From NCBI RefSeq assembly GCF_002157835.1, contig NZ_CP020809.1, positions 2,108,001 through 2,172,000 on the forward strand: a DNA stretch of 64,000 nt, read 5' to 3'. The DNA is from Mycobacterium dioxanotrophicus (GTDB lineage Bacteria > Actinomycetota > Actinomycetes > Mycobacteriales > Mycobacteriaceae). The notes beneath the pieces are model-generated. The model was not told the DNA's origin and searched no databases. It saw only the letters and a list, made by a program, of their open reading frames with translations. Made by a program: the position numbers and the translations under genes. Of this stretch, positions 34,838 to 44,425 are shown in pieces. Each line of letters opens with the position of its first letter. Within the stretch, counting starts at the first letter, position 1.

Positions 34838-34867
34838 GGGCCTCCTCGCGCGCCGCCGTCCTTTGAT

Positions 34868-34895
34868 GGTATTGCCATTCTCATTTTTAGCAAGT
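34868..34895. repeat. 28-bp direct repeat, copy 1 (operator/promoter element)
   Basis: Starts GGTATTGCCATTCTC and continues ATTTTTAGCAAGT. Copy 2 at 34978-35005 differs at 2 of 28 positions. The two copies are 110 bp apart in the space between the SDR (-) and the mutase (+), 31 and 14 nt from those start codons. Both contain the ATTCTC half-site of the palindrome GAGAAT-N3-ATTCTC found at 39335, 45228 and 49202. Confidence 0.6.
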
Positions 34896-34977
34896 CACGT
34901 AATCATAGGGCGTCCCCGGTGGACTGGGCCGGCCCTGGCCGCTTTCGGCCAGTACGCGCGCGGTATTTCCCTCGTGC

Positions 34978-35005
34978 GGTATTGGCATTCTCATTTTTGG
35001 CAAGT
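34978..35005. repeat. 28-bp direct repeat, copy 2 (operator/promoter element)
   Basis: Starts GGTATTGGCATTCTC and continues ATTTTTGGCAAGT, ending 13 nt before the mutase ATG. Pair of the copy at 34868-34895. One copy per diverging gene suggests that one regulator handles both directions. Confidence 0.6.
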
Positions 35006-35018
35006 ACGTTATCCATTG

Positions 35019-36595
<1,577 letters not shown>

Positions 36596-36596
<1 letters not shown>

Positions 36597-36994
36597 TGGC
36601 CACCCGAGTGCTCGTCGCCAAGCCAGGGCTGGACGGTCATGACCGCGGTGCCAAGATCGTCGCACGCACCCTGCGCGATGCCGGATTCGAGGTCATCTAC
36701 ACCGGCATCCGGCAGCGCATCGAGGACATCGTCTCGATCGCGCTTCAGGAAGACGTGGCCCTGGTGGGTCTTTCGATCCTCTCCGGGGCGCACGTGGCGC
36801 TCACTGCTCGAACCGTCGAAGCGCTGCGGGCGGCCGACGCCGACGACATCGCGGTCGTCGTCGGGGGCACCATCCCGCAGGGCGATGTACAGAAATTGCT
36901 GGATGCAGGTGCGGCTGCGGTGTTTCCGACCGGCACCGCGCTCGAGCTCCTGGTGACCGAGGTTCGGGCTCTCACAGACAAGGTTTCAGGCTGA
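36596..36994 (+). CDS. Cobalamin-binding small subunit of the acyl-CoA mutase
   Basis: 132-aa B12-binding domain protein. It has D13-x-H15-x2-G18 (LDGHDRG), whose His replaces dimethylbenzimidazole as cobalt ligand, then the LSILSG segment and the VVVGGTIP loop of base-off B12 proteins. The GTG start overlaps the large-subunit stop by 1 nt (TAGTG), ensuring matched synthesis. Together with the large subunit it forms an ICM/HCM-style heteromeric mutase. Confidence 0.92.
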
Positions 36995-37950
36995 TGCGTC
37001 TTGGCGTCATGATCGGGGCGGAGCGCGGCGACATGGCCCGCAAAGTCTCCAAGCTGATCTCCGATGTTCAGTGGGCCGAATCGGCGGGGTTGGACAGCGC
37101 GTGGATGCCGCAGGTGCCCAACGACTTCGACTGCCTCACCATGGTCGCGTTGATGGCGGCGAATACGTCGCGCATCGAGCTCGGGACCGCGGTGGTGCCC
37201 TTGCAGGCGCAGCATCCGATCGCGCTCGCCCGCCAAGCGCTTTCGGTGCACGCCATGTCGGCGGGCCGGCTGGCCCTCGGCGTCGGCCCGTCGCACCACT
37301 GGATCATTCGCGACATGCTTGGCCTGCCCTACGAGAAGCCGGCCGCCTACACCCGCGACTATCTGCAAGTGTTGAACGCCGCGATCGCCGGGCCCGGGGA
37401 CGTTGACGTGGAGAACGATTCGTTCACGGTGCACAACCCCACGGTGCTCGGCGCGGATACCCCGATGCCGGTGCTGGTGTCCGCACTGGGCCCGGTGATG
37501 CTGCAGATCGCCGGCGAGCACGCCGACGGCACATCGTTGTGGATGGCCGACGAGAAGGCCATCGGCGAACACATCGCGCCGAGGATCACCAAGGCCGCCG
37601 CGGACGCGGGTAGGCCCGCGCCGCGCATCGTCGCAGGCATCCCGGTCACGCTGTGCGCCAACTCCGAGATCGAAACCGCCAAGGACCGGGCCAACCGCGT
37701 GCTGGCCGAGGCCGAGACGTCGCCGAACTACCAGCGGCTCCTCGACCGGGGCGAGGCCCGTACTGTCGGCGATCTGTGTGCGGCCGGTGACGAGGAGTCA
37801 ATCCTCAAGCGGTTCAAACAGTTCGCCGACGCCGGTGTCACGGATCTGTCGGTGCGGTTGTTGCCCATCGGGGACAACCGCGACGAGCTCATCGCCTCGA
37901 AGTACCGCACGCGTGAGGTGATCGCCGAACTCGCGAAGCGCCTGCGGTGA
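36994..37950 (+). CDS. LLM-class F420-dependent oxidoreductase
   Basis: 318-aa luciferase-like (TIM-barrel) oxidoreductase. MRLGVMIGAERG at the start, SAWMPQVPNDFDCLTMVALMA, and SAGRLALGVGPSHHWIIRDMLG are typical for the mycobacterial F420-dependent group (TIGR03564-like). It probably reduces or oxidises an intermediate with F420/F420H2; the cofactor is inferred from family. The ATG overlaps the B12-subunit stop, so it is part of the mutase operon, and its substrate is likely the acid or CoA ester handled there. Confidence 0.83.
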   Translation: MRLGVMIGAERGDMARKVSKLISDVQWAESAGLDSAWMPQVPNDFDCLTMVALMAANTSRIELGTAVVPLQAQHPIALARQALSVHAMSAGRLALGVGPSHHWIIRDMLGLPYEKPAAYTRDYLQVLNAAIAGPGDVDVENDSFTVHNPTVLGADTPMPVLVSALGPVMLQIAGEHADGTSLWMADEKAIGEHIAPRITKAAADAGRPAPRIVAGIPVTLCANSEIETAKDRANRVLAEAETSPNYQRLLDRGEARTVGDLCAAGDEESILKRFKQFADAGVTDLSVRLLPIGDNRDELIASKYRTREVIAELAKRLR

Positions 37951-38996
37951 CCGCGCCGCTGGCGGGCGTCCGCATCATCGAGGTCGGCGTCATGCTCGCC
38001 GGCCCGTACGCGACCATGATGTTGGCGGACCTGGGCGCCGAGGTGCTCAAGGTCGAGCCGCTCGGCGGTGAGATCTCCCGGCAGGTCGGTGACAGTTACT
38101 TCGCGAGCCTGAACCGGGGCAAGCGCAGTATCTGCCTGGACCTCGCGTCTGGCGACGGTAAAGCGAAACTCGCTGAACTGGTTGCTGATTCACATGCCCT
38201 ACTGGTCAACATGAAGCCGTCGGTGATCCGCAGGCTCGGCCTCACCTACGAGGCACTGCGGCAGTTCAATCCACAGATCGTCTGTGTGGCGATGACGGGG
38301 TTCGGACTCGACGGGGGAGACGACCCGGCGTTCGACTATGTGATCCAGGCGGCCACCGGGGTGGCGGCGATGACAGGTGACCCGGACGGTCCGCCCACCC
38401 TGCCCGGGTATTCGTCGGCCGACAATTCGACCGGGCTGACCGCCGCGCTGGGTCTCTTGGCGATGATCGTGGCAGGCCGGGGCGGACAGGTCGACGTCTC
38501 GCTACGCGACGTGATGCTCTCACAGCTGAACTATCGCGCTGCGGCCTATCTCAACGACGGCGCAGAGCCGCGCCGGTACCCGTTCGGTGCCCACTCGTAT
38601 TATGTTCCGGCCCAGCTCTTTCCCACCGCTGACGGCTACCTGGCACTGTTCGTCACCCACGACGGGTTCTGGAGATCGTTCGCGAACGAGGCAAAGATCG
38701 ACGGTTTCGCAACCATGGCCGAGCGTGCGGCACGTCGCGACGAGGTTCTGAGTGTGGTGACCGCGGCGCTGGCCACCGACACCGCGCTCGGGTGGGAGGC
38801 GCGACTCAAACCGCTGGGTATCCCGGCGGCGGCCGTGCGCACCCTGCCCGAGGCGTTGGCGGACACGCCGCAAGCCGTGGTCGGCGCCGGGGATTTCCGG
38901 TTGGTAGGCAGCCCCATTCGCATCGCCGGGTATGCGCCCGACTACCGTCCGCCGCCGGCACTGGACGAGCGCTCGGCTGCTCAATCTTCGTCGTAG
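37947..38996 (+). CDS. CaiB/BaiF-family CoA-transferase (class III)
   Basis: 349-aa class III CoA-transferase, moving CoA between acyl groups without ATP, or an alpha-methylacyl-CoA racemase-like relative. The N-terminal PLAGVRIIEVGVMLAGPYATMMLADLGAEVLKVEP is the family opening (residues 4-38, quoted in part: IIEVGVMLAGPYATM). The catalytic Asp is D159 in YSSADNSTGL, and RGGQVDVSLRD follows. GTG start with 4-nt overlap, fourth in the mutase operon. Its 3' end overlaps the convergent ferredoxin gene by 16 nt. It may load or recover CoA on the mutase substrate (inference). Confidence 0.87.
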   Translation: MTAPLAGVRIIEVGVMLAGPYATMMLADLGAEVLKVEPLGGEISRQVGDSYFASLNRGKRSICLDLASGDGKAKLAELVADSHALLVNMKPSVIRRLGLTYEALRQFNPQIVCVAMTGFGLDGGDDPAFDYVIQAATGVAAMTGDPDGPPTLPGYSSADNSTGLTAALGLLAMIVAGRGGQVDVSLRDVMLSQLNYRAAAYLNDGAEPRRYPFGAHSYYVPAQLFPTADGYLALFVTHDGFWRSFANEAKIDGFATMAERAARRDEVLSVVTAALATDTALGWEARLKPLGIPAAAVRTLPEALADTPQAVVGAGDFRLVGSPIRIAGYAPDYRPPPALDERSAAQSSS

Positions 38997-39301
38997 GAGA
39001 CCGTCACCAGATCGCAGTCCGGGATCGCCTGGCAGGTCAGCACATAGCCGTCGGCGACCTCGTCGTCGTCCAACGCATCGTTGACCCGCATCGTTGCGGT
39101 GCCCTCGAGGAGTTTGGCCATGCAGGTGCCGCAGTTGCCCGCCTCGCAGGAGAACGGCGGCGTCATCCCGGCGCGGCGAGCGCTTTCCAGCAGCGTTTCC
39201 CCCGGTCGCCGCGGCACGGACACCTGGTCGTTTTCGAACATGATCGTCACCTGGCCGCCGGTTTCGCTGGCGGCCGTGGCGGACATCGGTTCTGCCGTCA
39301 T
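38981..39301 (-). CDS. Plant-type [2Fe-2S] ferredoxin
   Basis: 106-aa ferredoxin with cluster ligands C52-x4-C57-x2-C60 (FSCEAGNCGTCMAKL) and C90 (YVLTCQAIP). This pattern is seen in ferredoxins and reductase C-terminal domains serving oxygenases (KshB/HmpX-like). It probably supplies electrons to a P450 or oxygenase of the island. It reads left from the promoter region 39302-39420, which holds a GAGAAT-N3-ATTCTC palindrome, and overlaps the end of the CoA-transferase gene. Confidence 0.88.
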   Translation of the reverse strand: MTAEPMSATAASETGGQVTIMFENDQVSVPRRPGETLLESARRAGMTPPFSCEAGNCGTCMAKLLEGTATMRVNDALDDDEVADGYVLTCQAIPDCDLVTVSYDED

Positions 39302-39334
39302 GAGACTCCCTGTGCACTATCATTCTGACGTAGC

Positions 39335-39349
39335 GAGAATATCATTCTC
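39335..39349. promoter_or_regulatory. GAGAAT-N3-ATTCTC palindrome (ferredoxin / acyl-CoA synthetase)
   Basis: GAGAAT-ATC-ATTCTC, perfect 6-bp arms, in the 119-bp space between the ferredoxin (-) and the acyl-CoA synthetase (+). A second inverted repeat, ACTATCATT / AATGATAGT, surrounds it (about 39317-39362). AT-rich compared with everything nearby. Likely operator for both genes. Confidence 0.6.
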
Positions 39350-39420
39350 TATAAATGATAGTATCTTCTCAACCGTCCGGCAGGACGATCTGACTACGGA
39401 GAGGTCGGCGAAGGTGTCCG

Positions 39421-40815
39421 ATGAGTCGAGTCGTGGCTGACGCCGTCGCGCTCGCGTACGGAGACCGCGAGTACACCCGCGCCGACCTGGCCGCACTCAG
39501 CAGCGGGGTAGCCGAGGTGCTGCGCCGCAGGGGAGTCGGGCATGGGGACCGGGTGGCCCTGATGTCGTCCAACCGGCCAGAGTTCGTGACCGCCCTGCAG
39601 GCCATCTGGAGTCTCGGTGCGGCCGCGGTGTTGCTCAGTCCCGCCTGGAAGGCCGGCGAGGTGGGCCACGCTCTGGCGCTGACGGCTCCCGGACATGCGG
39701 TGGGCGATCACGATGTGCTGGCTGCGCACATGCCGATGCTGCACCTCGATGAGCTGGTCGACGCATCAGCCGGCACCGAACCGTGGACATACCGGCCGCC
39801 CGAACTCGACGCTGACGCCCTGTTCGTGTTCAGCTCCGGCACCACGGGGCTGCCCAAGGCGGTCCGGCACACCCACCGCGGTTTCGCCGCGGCGATTCGC
39901 CATTGGCGGTCCGCGCTGGGCCTGACCGCCACCGACCGGCTGCAGATCATGACACCGCCATCGCACATCCTGGGACTGCTCAACATCGCGATGGCCCTCG
40001 ACACCGGGGCCTGGATTCGACTGCATCCGCGCTTCGAGGTCGAAACCATGTTGCGCCACATCGAATCCGACCGGATCACGATCGAAATGGCAGTGGCGCC
40101 CATCGCCTTGGCACTCGCCGCGCATCCCCACCTCGAGCGCCACGACCTGTCCTCGCTGCGTTACATCATGTGGTGCGCCACGCCGGTCACCCGCAGCATC
40201 GCCGACGCCGTGACCGCACGGTGCGGGGTGAGCTGGGTGACGGCCTACGGCGCAACCGAACTGCCCGTCATCAGCTGTAATCCGTTGAGCGGCGCGCGCA
40301 TTGACACCGTGGGGCGGCCCGCAGCAGGGGTCAGCGTCCGGATCGGTGACGGCGGTGAGATCCAGGTGTGCTCGGAATCAGTGATGGCCGGTTACCTGCC
40401 GGCCGAGGCCGGCGCCGACGCGTTCTGCGACGGCTGGTATCGCACCGGCGATATCGGCCACCTCGATGACGACGGCTTTCTCCACATCACCGACCGCAGC
40501 AAGGACATGGTCAAGGTGCGTGGATTCCAGGTCGCACCCGCCGAGGTCGAGGACGTACTGCACGGCCATCCCGCGGTGGCGGACTGTGCCGTGTTCGGCG
40601 AGCCCGACCCGGCCGACGGCGAGGCCGTCGTCGCCATCGTGGCCACCGCGTCCGCGGTGACCGCCGCGGAGCTCATAGACCATGTCGGGGACCGCCTGGC
40701 GTCGTACAAGCGGCCCGCCCGTGTCGAGTTCGTCACCGAAATACCCCGATTACCGTCCGGAAAGGTACTGCGACGAGTGTGCAAGGAGCGGCATGGACGT
40801 CCGTCTGACGGCTGA
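39421..40815 (+). CDS. Acyl-CoA synthetase (AMP-forming)
   Basis: 464-aa adenylate-forming ligase, rather short for the family. Motif FSSGTTGLPKAVRHTHRG (about 138-155), VTAYGATELPVIS, and YRTGDIGHLDDDGFLHITDRSKDMVKVRGFQV with the catalytic Lys in RLPSGKVLRR. First of a four-gene operon with two acyl-CoA dehydrogenase subunits and an enoyl-CoA hydratase, thus starting a beta-oxidation-like round. Stops 23 nt inside the next gene. Confidence 0.88.
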   Translation: MSRVVADAVALAYGDREYTRADLAALSSGVAEVLRRRGVGHGDRVALMSSNRPEFVTALQAIWSLGAAAVLLSPAWKAGEVGHALALTAPGHAVGDHDVLAAHMPMLHLDELVDASAGTEPWTYRPPELDADALFVFSSGTTGLPKAVRHTHRGFAAAIRHWRSALGLTATDRLQIMTPPSHILGLLNIAMALDTGAWIRLHPRFEVETMLRHIESDRITIEMAVAPIALALAAHPHLERHDLSSLRYIMWCATPVTRSIADAVTARCGVSWVTAYGATELPVISCNPLSGARIDTVGRPAAGVSVRIGDGGEIQVCSESVMAGYLPAEAGADAFCDGWYRTGDIGHLDDDGFLHITDRSKDMVKVRGFQVAPAEVEDVLHGHPAVADCAVFGEPDPADGEAVVAIVATASAVTAAELIDHVGDRLASYKRPARVEFVTEIPRLPSGKVLRRVCKERHGRPSDG

Positions 40816-41614
40816 ACAGCAGCAGCTGCGCGAGGCCGCGGCCAAGCTGGCCGACGATCTGGGACCCGGTGCGGTCCAGGAGTTGTCGGATGACGGGCGG
40901 ATCGCCCGGTTGGAGAACACCGTGGCCGCCACCGAGTGGCGCACGCTGCGTTCGGACGGGGCCTCCGGGGTGGAGGTGGCGATCGTCGCCGAGGAGTTCG
41001 CGCGCGGGCTGGTCGATGTGCCGTTCCTCGGGCCGGTCTTGGCCGACGATCTGTCGCGCCGCCTCGGCCGGGCGGTGGCGGTCGCTGCCGACGGCGCAGG
41101 CCCGGCCGCAGTGGATCTGACCCGAAGCTCCGTCGGCGTGATCGAAACACCAAGCGAACTCGGCGATTTGACCGCCGAGGGCGCGCAGCGTTGGCGGGCA
41201 CTGGCGCTGACCGCCACCGCGGCCGACCTGGTCGGGGCTGCCCGCGGGGCCCACGCCCTGGCTTGCGATTACGCGAAGGTACGGGAACAGTACGGCTCGA
41301 CGATCGGCTCGTACCAAGCGATCGCGCACCTGCTGGCCGAGGGGCTGGCCCTGATCGAAGGGTCGGTCAGCGTGCTGCGGCACGCGGCGTGGGCCGTCGA
41401 CGAACTAGAGGCACACGAGGCCGTGCAGGCCGCGCGGATCGCCAAGATCTACTGTGCCCGCGCCGCCCGCACCGTATGCGAGACCGCGATCCAGGTGCAC
41501 GGCGGCATCGGCAACACCTGGGAGTGCCTGGCGCACGTGTATCTGCGCCGCGTCCTGACATCGACCGAACTGTGGCCCGTCGGACTGGAGGACATCGATC
41601 TTGGACTTTCGTGA
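40793..41614 (+). CDS. Acyl-CoA dehydrogenase-like subunit, short partner of a heteromeric enzyme
   Basis: 273 aa, clearly shorter than a full acyl-CoA dehydrogenase (~380). It begins like the family (MDVRLTAEQQQLREAAAKL) and ends with the C-terminal helical domain (REQYGSTIGSYQAIAHLLAEG ... QVHGGIGNTWECLAHVYLRR, quoted in part). The middle beta domain is reduced. AAGGAG precedes this ATG. Pairs of a short and a long FadE chain form the alpha2beta2 dehydrogenases known from mycobacterial steroid degradation (FadE28-FadE29 type), which suits a bulky substrate. It overlaps the next gene by 14 nt. Confidence 0.83.
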   Translation: MDVRLTAEQQQLREAAAKLADDLGPGAVQELSDDGRIARLENTVAATEWRTLRSDGASGVEVAIVAEEFARGLVDVPFLGPVLADDLSRRLGRAVAVAADGAGPAAVDLTRSSVGVIETPSELGDLTAEGAQRWRALALTATAADLVGAARGAHALACDYAKVREQYGSTIGSYQAIAHLLAEGLALIEGSVSVLRHAAWAVDELEAHEAVQAARIAKIYCARAARTVCETAIQVHGGIGNTWECLAHVYLRRVLTSTELWPVGLEDIDLGLS

Positions 41615-42689
41615 TTCAGCCGAAGAGGCGGCCTTCCGGGACCGACTGAGGACCTGGCTGGCCGACAACGCCGCATCCTTCAGGGCCTCCGGCGATGACT
41701 ACTGGACCCGGATGGGGGCATGGCATCAGGCCCTTTATGCCGCAGGCTTTTTCGGAACATCGTGGCCCAAGGAGTTCGGCGGGCAGGAGCTGGCGCCGGT
41801 CTACGACGTCATCGTCGACGAGGAGCTCGCCCGCGCCGGTGCGCCGCCGCGGCCCAGCCTTGGCTACCTGGTGGTGGGCCTGGGCCAGCACGGCAGCAAG
41901 GAATTACAGCAGCGGTTCCTGCCCGGGATGATCAACGGTACCGAGCGCTGGTGCCAAGGATTCTCCGAGCCCGGAGCCGGGTCGGATCTGGCGTCGTTGA
42001 CCACCACGGCAACCCGCGACGGCGACAACTACATCATCAACGGGCACAAGATCTGGACCAGTTACTCCGATGTCGCGGACTGGTGCCTGGTGCTGGCCCG
42101 CACCGACAAGAATGTCGCTCGGCACAAGGGCATTTCGGCCTTCATCGTGTCGATGCACCAGGACGCCATCGAGCAGCGGCCACTGCAGATGATCAACGGC
42201 GTCACCACCGAGTTCGGTCAGGTGACCTTCGACGGGGCGGTTGTGCCCGCCTCGCACATGGTCGGTGCGCCGGGGGATGGGTGGCGCCTTGCCATGACCG
42301 TGGTCAGCCATGAGCGCGAACCGTCGACCCTGGGATACTCCGCACGGTACGGAAAGCTGGTGCGCGAGATGGCGTCTCGGGTTGAGGGCAAGGTTCCGGA
42401 TGACCTGGCGTGGGCGGCGGTGCAGGCCGAGATGCTGCGCCTGCACGTCCGCCGCCGACTGTCCGAACAGCTCGACGGCATCAACCACGGGCCGCAGGGA
42501 TCATTGGACAAGCTGTTGATGACGTGGGTCGAGCAATCTGTCGGCCATGCCGCACTGGCGGTCAGCGGCGCCCGCGATCCCGAATTGCTCAGCGCTTATC
42601 TCTACAGCCGCGCGCAGAGCGTCATGGGCGGCACGTCGCAGATCCAGAAGAACATCATCGCGTCGCGAATCCTCGGACTGGGGGTATGA
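41601..42689 (+). CDS. Acyl-CoA dehydrogenase subunit (long partner)
   Basis: 362-aa FAD-dependent acyl-CoA dehydrogenase introducing a 2,3-double bond. Substrate/FAD segments GFSEPGAGSDLASL and KIWTSYSDVADWCLVLART are visible, as is the C-terminal VMGGTSQIQKNIIASRILG, the usual FAD contact end. TTG start, overlapping the previous stop. By the overlap and short/long combination I infer a heterotetramer with the 40793 product. The catalytic Glu position cannot be fixed without an alignment. Confidence 0.87.
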   Translation: MDFRDSAEEAAFRDRLRTWLADNAASFRASGDDYWTRMGAWHQALYAAGFFGTSWPKEFGGQELAPVYDVIVDEELARAGAPPRPSLGYLVVGLGQHGSKELQQRFLPGMINGTERWCQGFSEPGAGSDLASLTTTATRDGDNYIINGHKIWTSYSDVADWCLVLARTDKNVARHKGISAFIVSMHQDAIEQRPLQMINGVTTEFGQVTFDGAVVPASHMVGAPGDGWRLAMTVVSHEREPSTLGYSARYGKLVREMASRVEGKVPDDLAWAAVQAEMLRLHVRRRLSEQLDGINHGPQGSLDKLLMTWVEQSVGHAALAVSGARDPELLSAYLYSRAQSVMGGTSQIQKNIIASRILGLGV

Positions 42690-42695
42690 GAGCAC

Positions 42696-43454
42696 ATGTA
42701 CGGAATGCCAGAAGAAATCGACGTCCAGGCCGACGGCGGTCTGCGCATCATCACGCTGAACCGACCTGATGCGCTCAATGCCGTCAACGACAACCTCCAT
42801 GTCGGGTTGGCGCGGCTGTGGGAGGCGCTCAACGAGGACGCCGATGCGCGCGCGGCAGTGATCACCGGTGCGGGCCGGGCGTTTTCGGCCGGTGGCGACT
42901 TCAACTACCTCGACGAGTTGCGGCGCGACGAGGCCCTGCGACAGAAGACGATCAAGCATGGACGCGACCTCGTCATCGGCATGGTGCGTTGCCGCATCCC
43001 GGTCATCGCTGCCGTCAACGGGCCGGCGGTGGGGCTCGGCTGCAGCCTGGCAGCGCTGTCCGACGTCGTCTACATCGCCGAGAACGCGCACTTCGCGGAT
43101 CCGCACGTGCAGATCGGTCTGGTGGCCGCCGACGGCGGTCCGCTGGTGTGGGGTTCGCAGATCAGCCTGTTGCAGGCCAAGGAATTCGCGCTGACCGGCG
43201 CGCGGATCACGGCCCAGCGTGCAGTGGAACTCGGCCTGGCCAACCATGTCGTACAGGATCCACTGGCCGAGGCGATCGCGTGTGCGAAGAAGCTCATGGA
43301 CCTGCCGAGGCAGGCGGTCGAAGCCACCAAACGGTTGATGAACATCCAGCTGGAGCAGCAGGTGATGGCCTCACTCGACTACGCCAATCTCGCGGAATAC
43401 GTATCGTTCGGGACCGCTGACTTCAACCGGATCGTCGACGGCTTGATCAGCTAG
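42696..43454 (+). CDS. Enoyl-CoA hydratase/isomerase family protein
   Basis: 252-aa crotonase-fold protein. Oxyanion-hole segments are AGRAFSAGGDFNYL (about 63-76) and AVNGPAVGLGCSLAALSD (about 105-122). At the second catalytic position the sequence reads VGLVAADGG, with A-D rather than the two glutamates of classical hydratases, so the reaction (hydration, isomerisation or C-C cleavage) is uncertain. Last gene of the synthetase-dehydrogenase operon. Downstream lies a tandem repeat and a strong hairpin. Confidence 0.86.
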   Translation: MYGMPEEIDVQADGGLRIITLNRPDALNAVNDNLHVGLARLWEALNEDADARAAVITGAGRAFSAGGDFNYLDELRRDEALRQKTIKHGRDLVIGMVRCRIPVIAAVNGPAVGLGCSLAALSDVVYIAENAHFADPHVQIGLVAADGGPLVWGSQISLLQAKEFALTGARITAQRAVELGLANHVVQDPLAEAIACAKKLMDLPRQAVEATKRLMNIQLEQQVMASLDYANLAEYVSFGTADFNRIVDGLIS

Positions 43455-43469
43455 CACGCTTACACCCCG

Positions 43470-43502
43470 AGCACCCCTAGCACCCCTAGCATCCCTAGCA
43501 CC
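43470..43502. repeat. 9-bp tandem repeat, 3.6 copies
   Basis: AGCACCCCT repeated: AGCACCCCT, AGCACCCCT, AGCATCCCT, AGCACC. It is non-coding, directly after the enoyl-CoA hydratase gene and touching the next hairpin. Copy number may vary between strains. Confidence 0.7.
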
Positions 43503-43565
43503 GCGAGCGTGCGTGTCTGCTGCCCGACACTCCGTGCCGGGGCAGCATTCCACGCACGCTCGCGG
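43501..43565. terminator. Long GC-rich palindrome between convergent genes
   Basis: Arms 43501-43525 and 43540-43565: 15 bp perfect (CCGCGAGCGTGCGTG / complement), a 2/3-nt internal loop, then 8 bp perfect, around a 14-nt loop. Lies between the enoyl-CoA hydratase (+) and SDR (-) stops, so it is a likely bidirectional terminator. A 23-bp part (43499-43521) recurs exactly, inverted, at 44380-44402. Confidence 0.65.
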
Positions 43566-43569
43566 AACG

Positions 43570-44331
43570 TCAGGGCGCGAGTTCTTCGGAACGCTGTACG
43601 GTGCCGGTGATTCCGTCGGCGTCCTGGCCGGCCAACAGCACCGCGGCCCGCGCCATGGCCTCGGGCGGTTCCACCATCTCGGGCGGAATCTGCATGCCCG
43701 CGCCGCCGGCCTGCCAGCCTTCGGTCAGCACGACCCGTGACGGGCTGAGGCAGTTGACGGCGATGTTGTCACCGCGCAGGTCTGCGGCCAGCCCGAGATA
43801 CAGACGCTCGGCGGCGGCCTTGGAAACCCAGTAGGCGTTGGCGCCGGGCATGTCGACGCCCGTGGTGGTGATGGCGATCAATGAGCCGCCGCCACGGGCC
43901 CGGACATGCGGGATCACCGCCTTGGTCACGAGGAAGACGCCGGTGAGATTCACGTCGAGGCAGAGCTGCCAGCGTTTCAATGACGTGGTCTCCACGGGCC
44001 CGAGCCAGAGCACGCCCGCATTGGCGACCAGGATGTCGATGCCGCCGAACTCCGAAACCGTCGCGGCGACAGCGTCGTTCACGGAAGCCTCGCTGGTGAC
44101 GTCGCAGGGCACGGCAAGGGCGCGCCCGCCGGCTTCGGTGATCTCCGCTGCCACCGAACCGATGGTGCCGGGTAGCTTGCCGGGTTGTTCGGACCGTGCC
44201 GCGACGGCGATGGCCGACCCCTCGGCGGCCAACGCGCGAGCGATCGTCGCCCCGATGCCACGGCTGGCGCCGGCGACGAACGCGACCTTCCCCTCGAGCG
44301 AGTGGGTCGACGCCGGTTCAGGCACGCTCAT
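43570..44331 (-). CDS. Short-chain dehydrogenase/reductase
   Basis: 253-aa SDR. NAD(P) motif GASRGIG is near 20-26, NAGVLWLG near 97, and the catalytic Tyr-Lys in YWVSKAAAERLYLGLAADL. The EQPGKLPGTIGSVAAEITEAGG segment is common in the SDRs of mycobacterial acyl-CoA/steroid clusters. Substrate unknown. The gene is enclosed by two palindromic elements that share an inverted 23-bp sequence (43499-43521, 44380-44402). Confidence 0.85.
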   Translation of the reverse strand: MSVPEPASTHSLEGKVAFVAGASRGIGATIARALAAEGSAIAVAARSEQPGKLPGTIGSVAAEITEAGGRALAVPCDVTSEASVNDAVAATVSEFGGIDILVANAGVLWLGPVETTSLKRWQLCLDVNLTGVFLVTKAVIPHVRARGGGSLIAITTTGVDMPGANAYWVSKAAAERLYLGLAADLRGDNIAVNCLSPSRVVLTEGWQAGGAGMQIPPEMVEPPEAMARAAVLLAGQDADGITGTVQRSEELAP

Positions 44332-44338
44332 GGCCTAT

Positions 44339-44402
44339 CGAGGGTGCGTGAAGTGCTGACAGATACCGGCGTGTTGACCAGCAGACACGCACGCTCGCGG
44401 TG
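44339..44402. repeat. Imperfect palindrome sharing a 23-bp sequence with the element at 43501
   Basis: Left arm 44339-44360 (ends GAAGTGCTGAC) pairs imperfectly with 44380-44400 (CAGCA, CACGCAC and CTCG blocks match). The stretch 44380-44402 is an exact inverted copy of 43499-43521. It occupies most of the 94-bp gap between the two SDR genes; no coding seen. Confidence 0.6.
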
Positions 44403-44425
44403 CAAAGGGGGCACGGACACAGCCG

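Noticed and set aside
34368..35018. Plus-strand extension of the mutase frame to 742 codons
   Set aside because: It runs antisense to the SDR at 33977-34837 and has no family similarity; the mutase begins at the ATG at 35019 behind its own promoter region.
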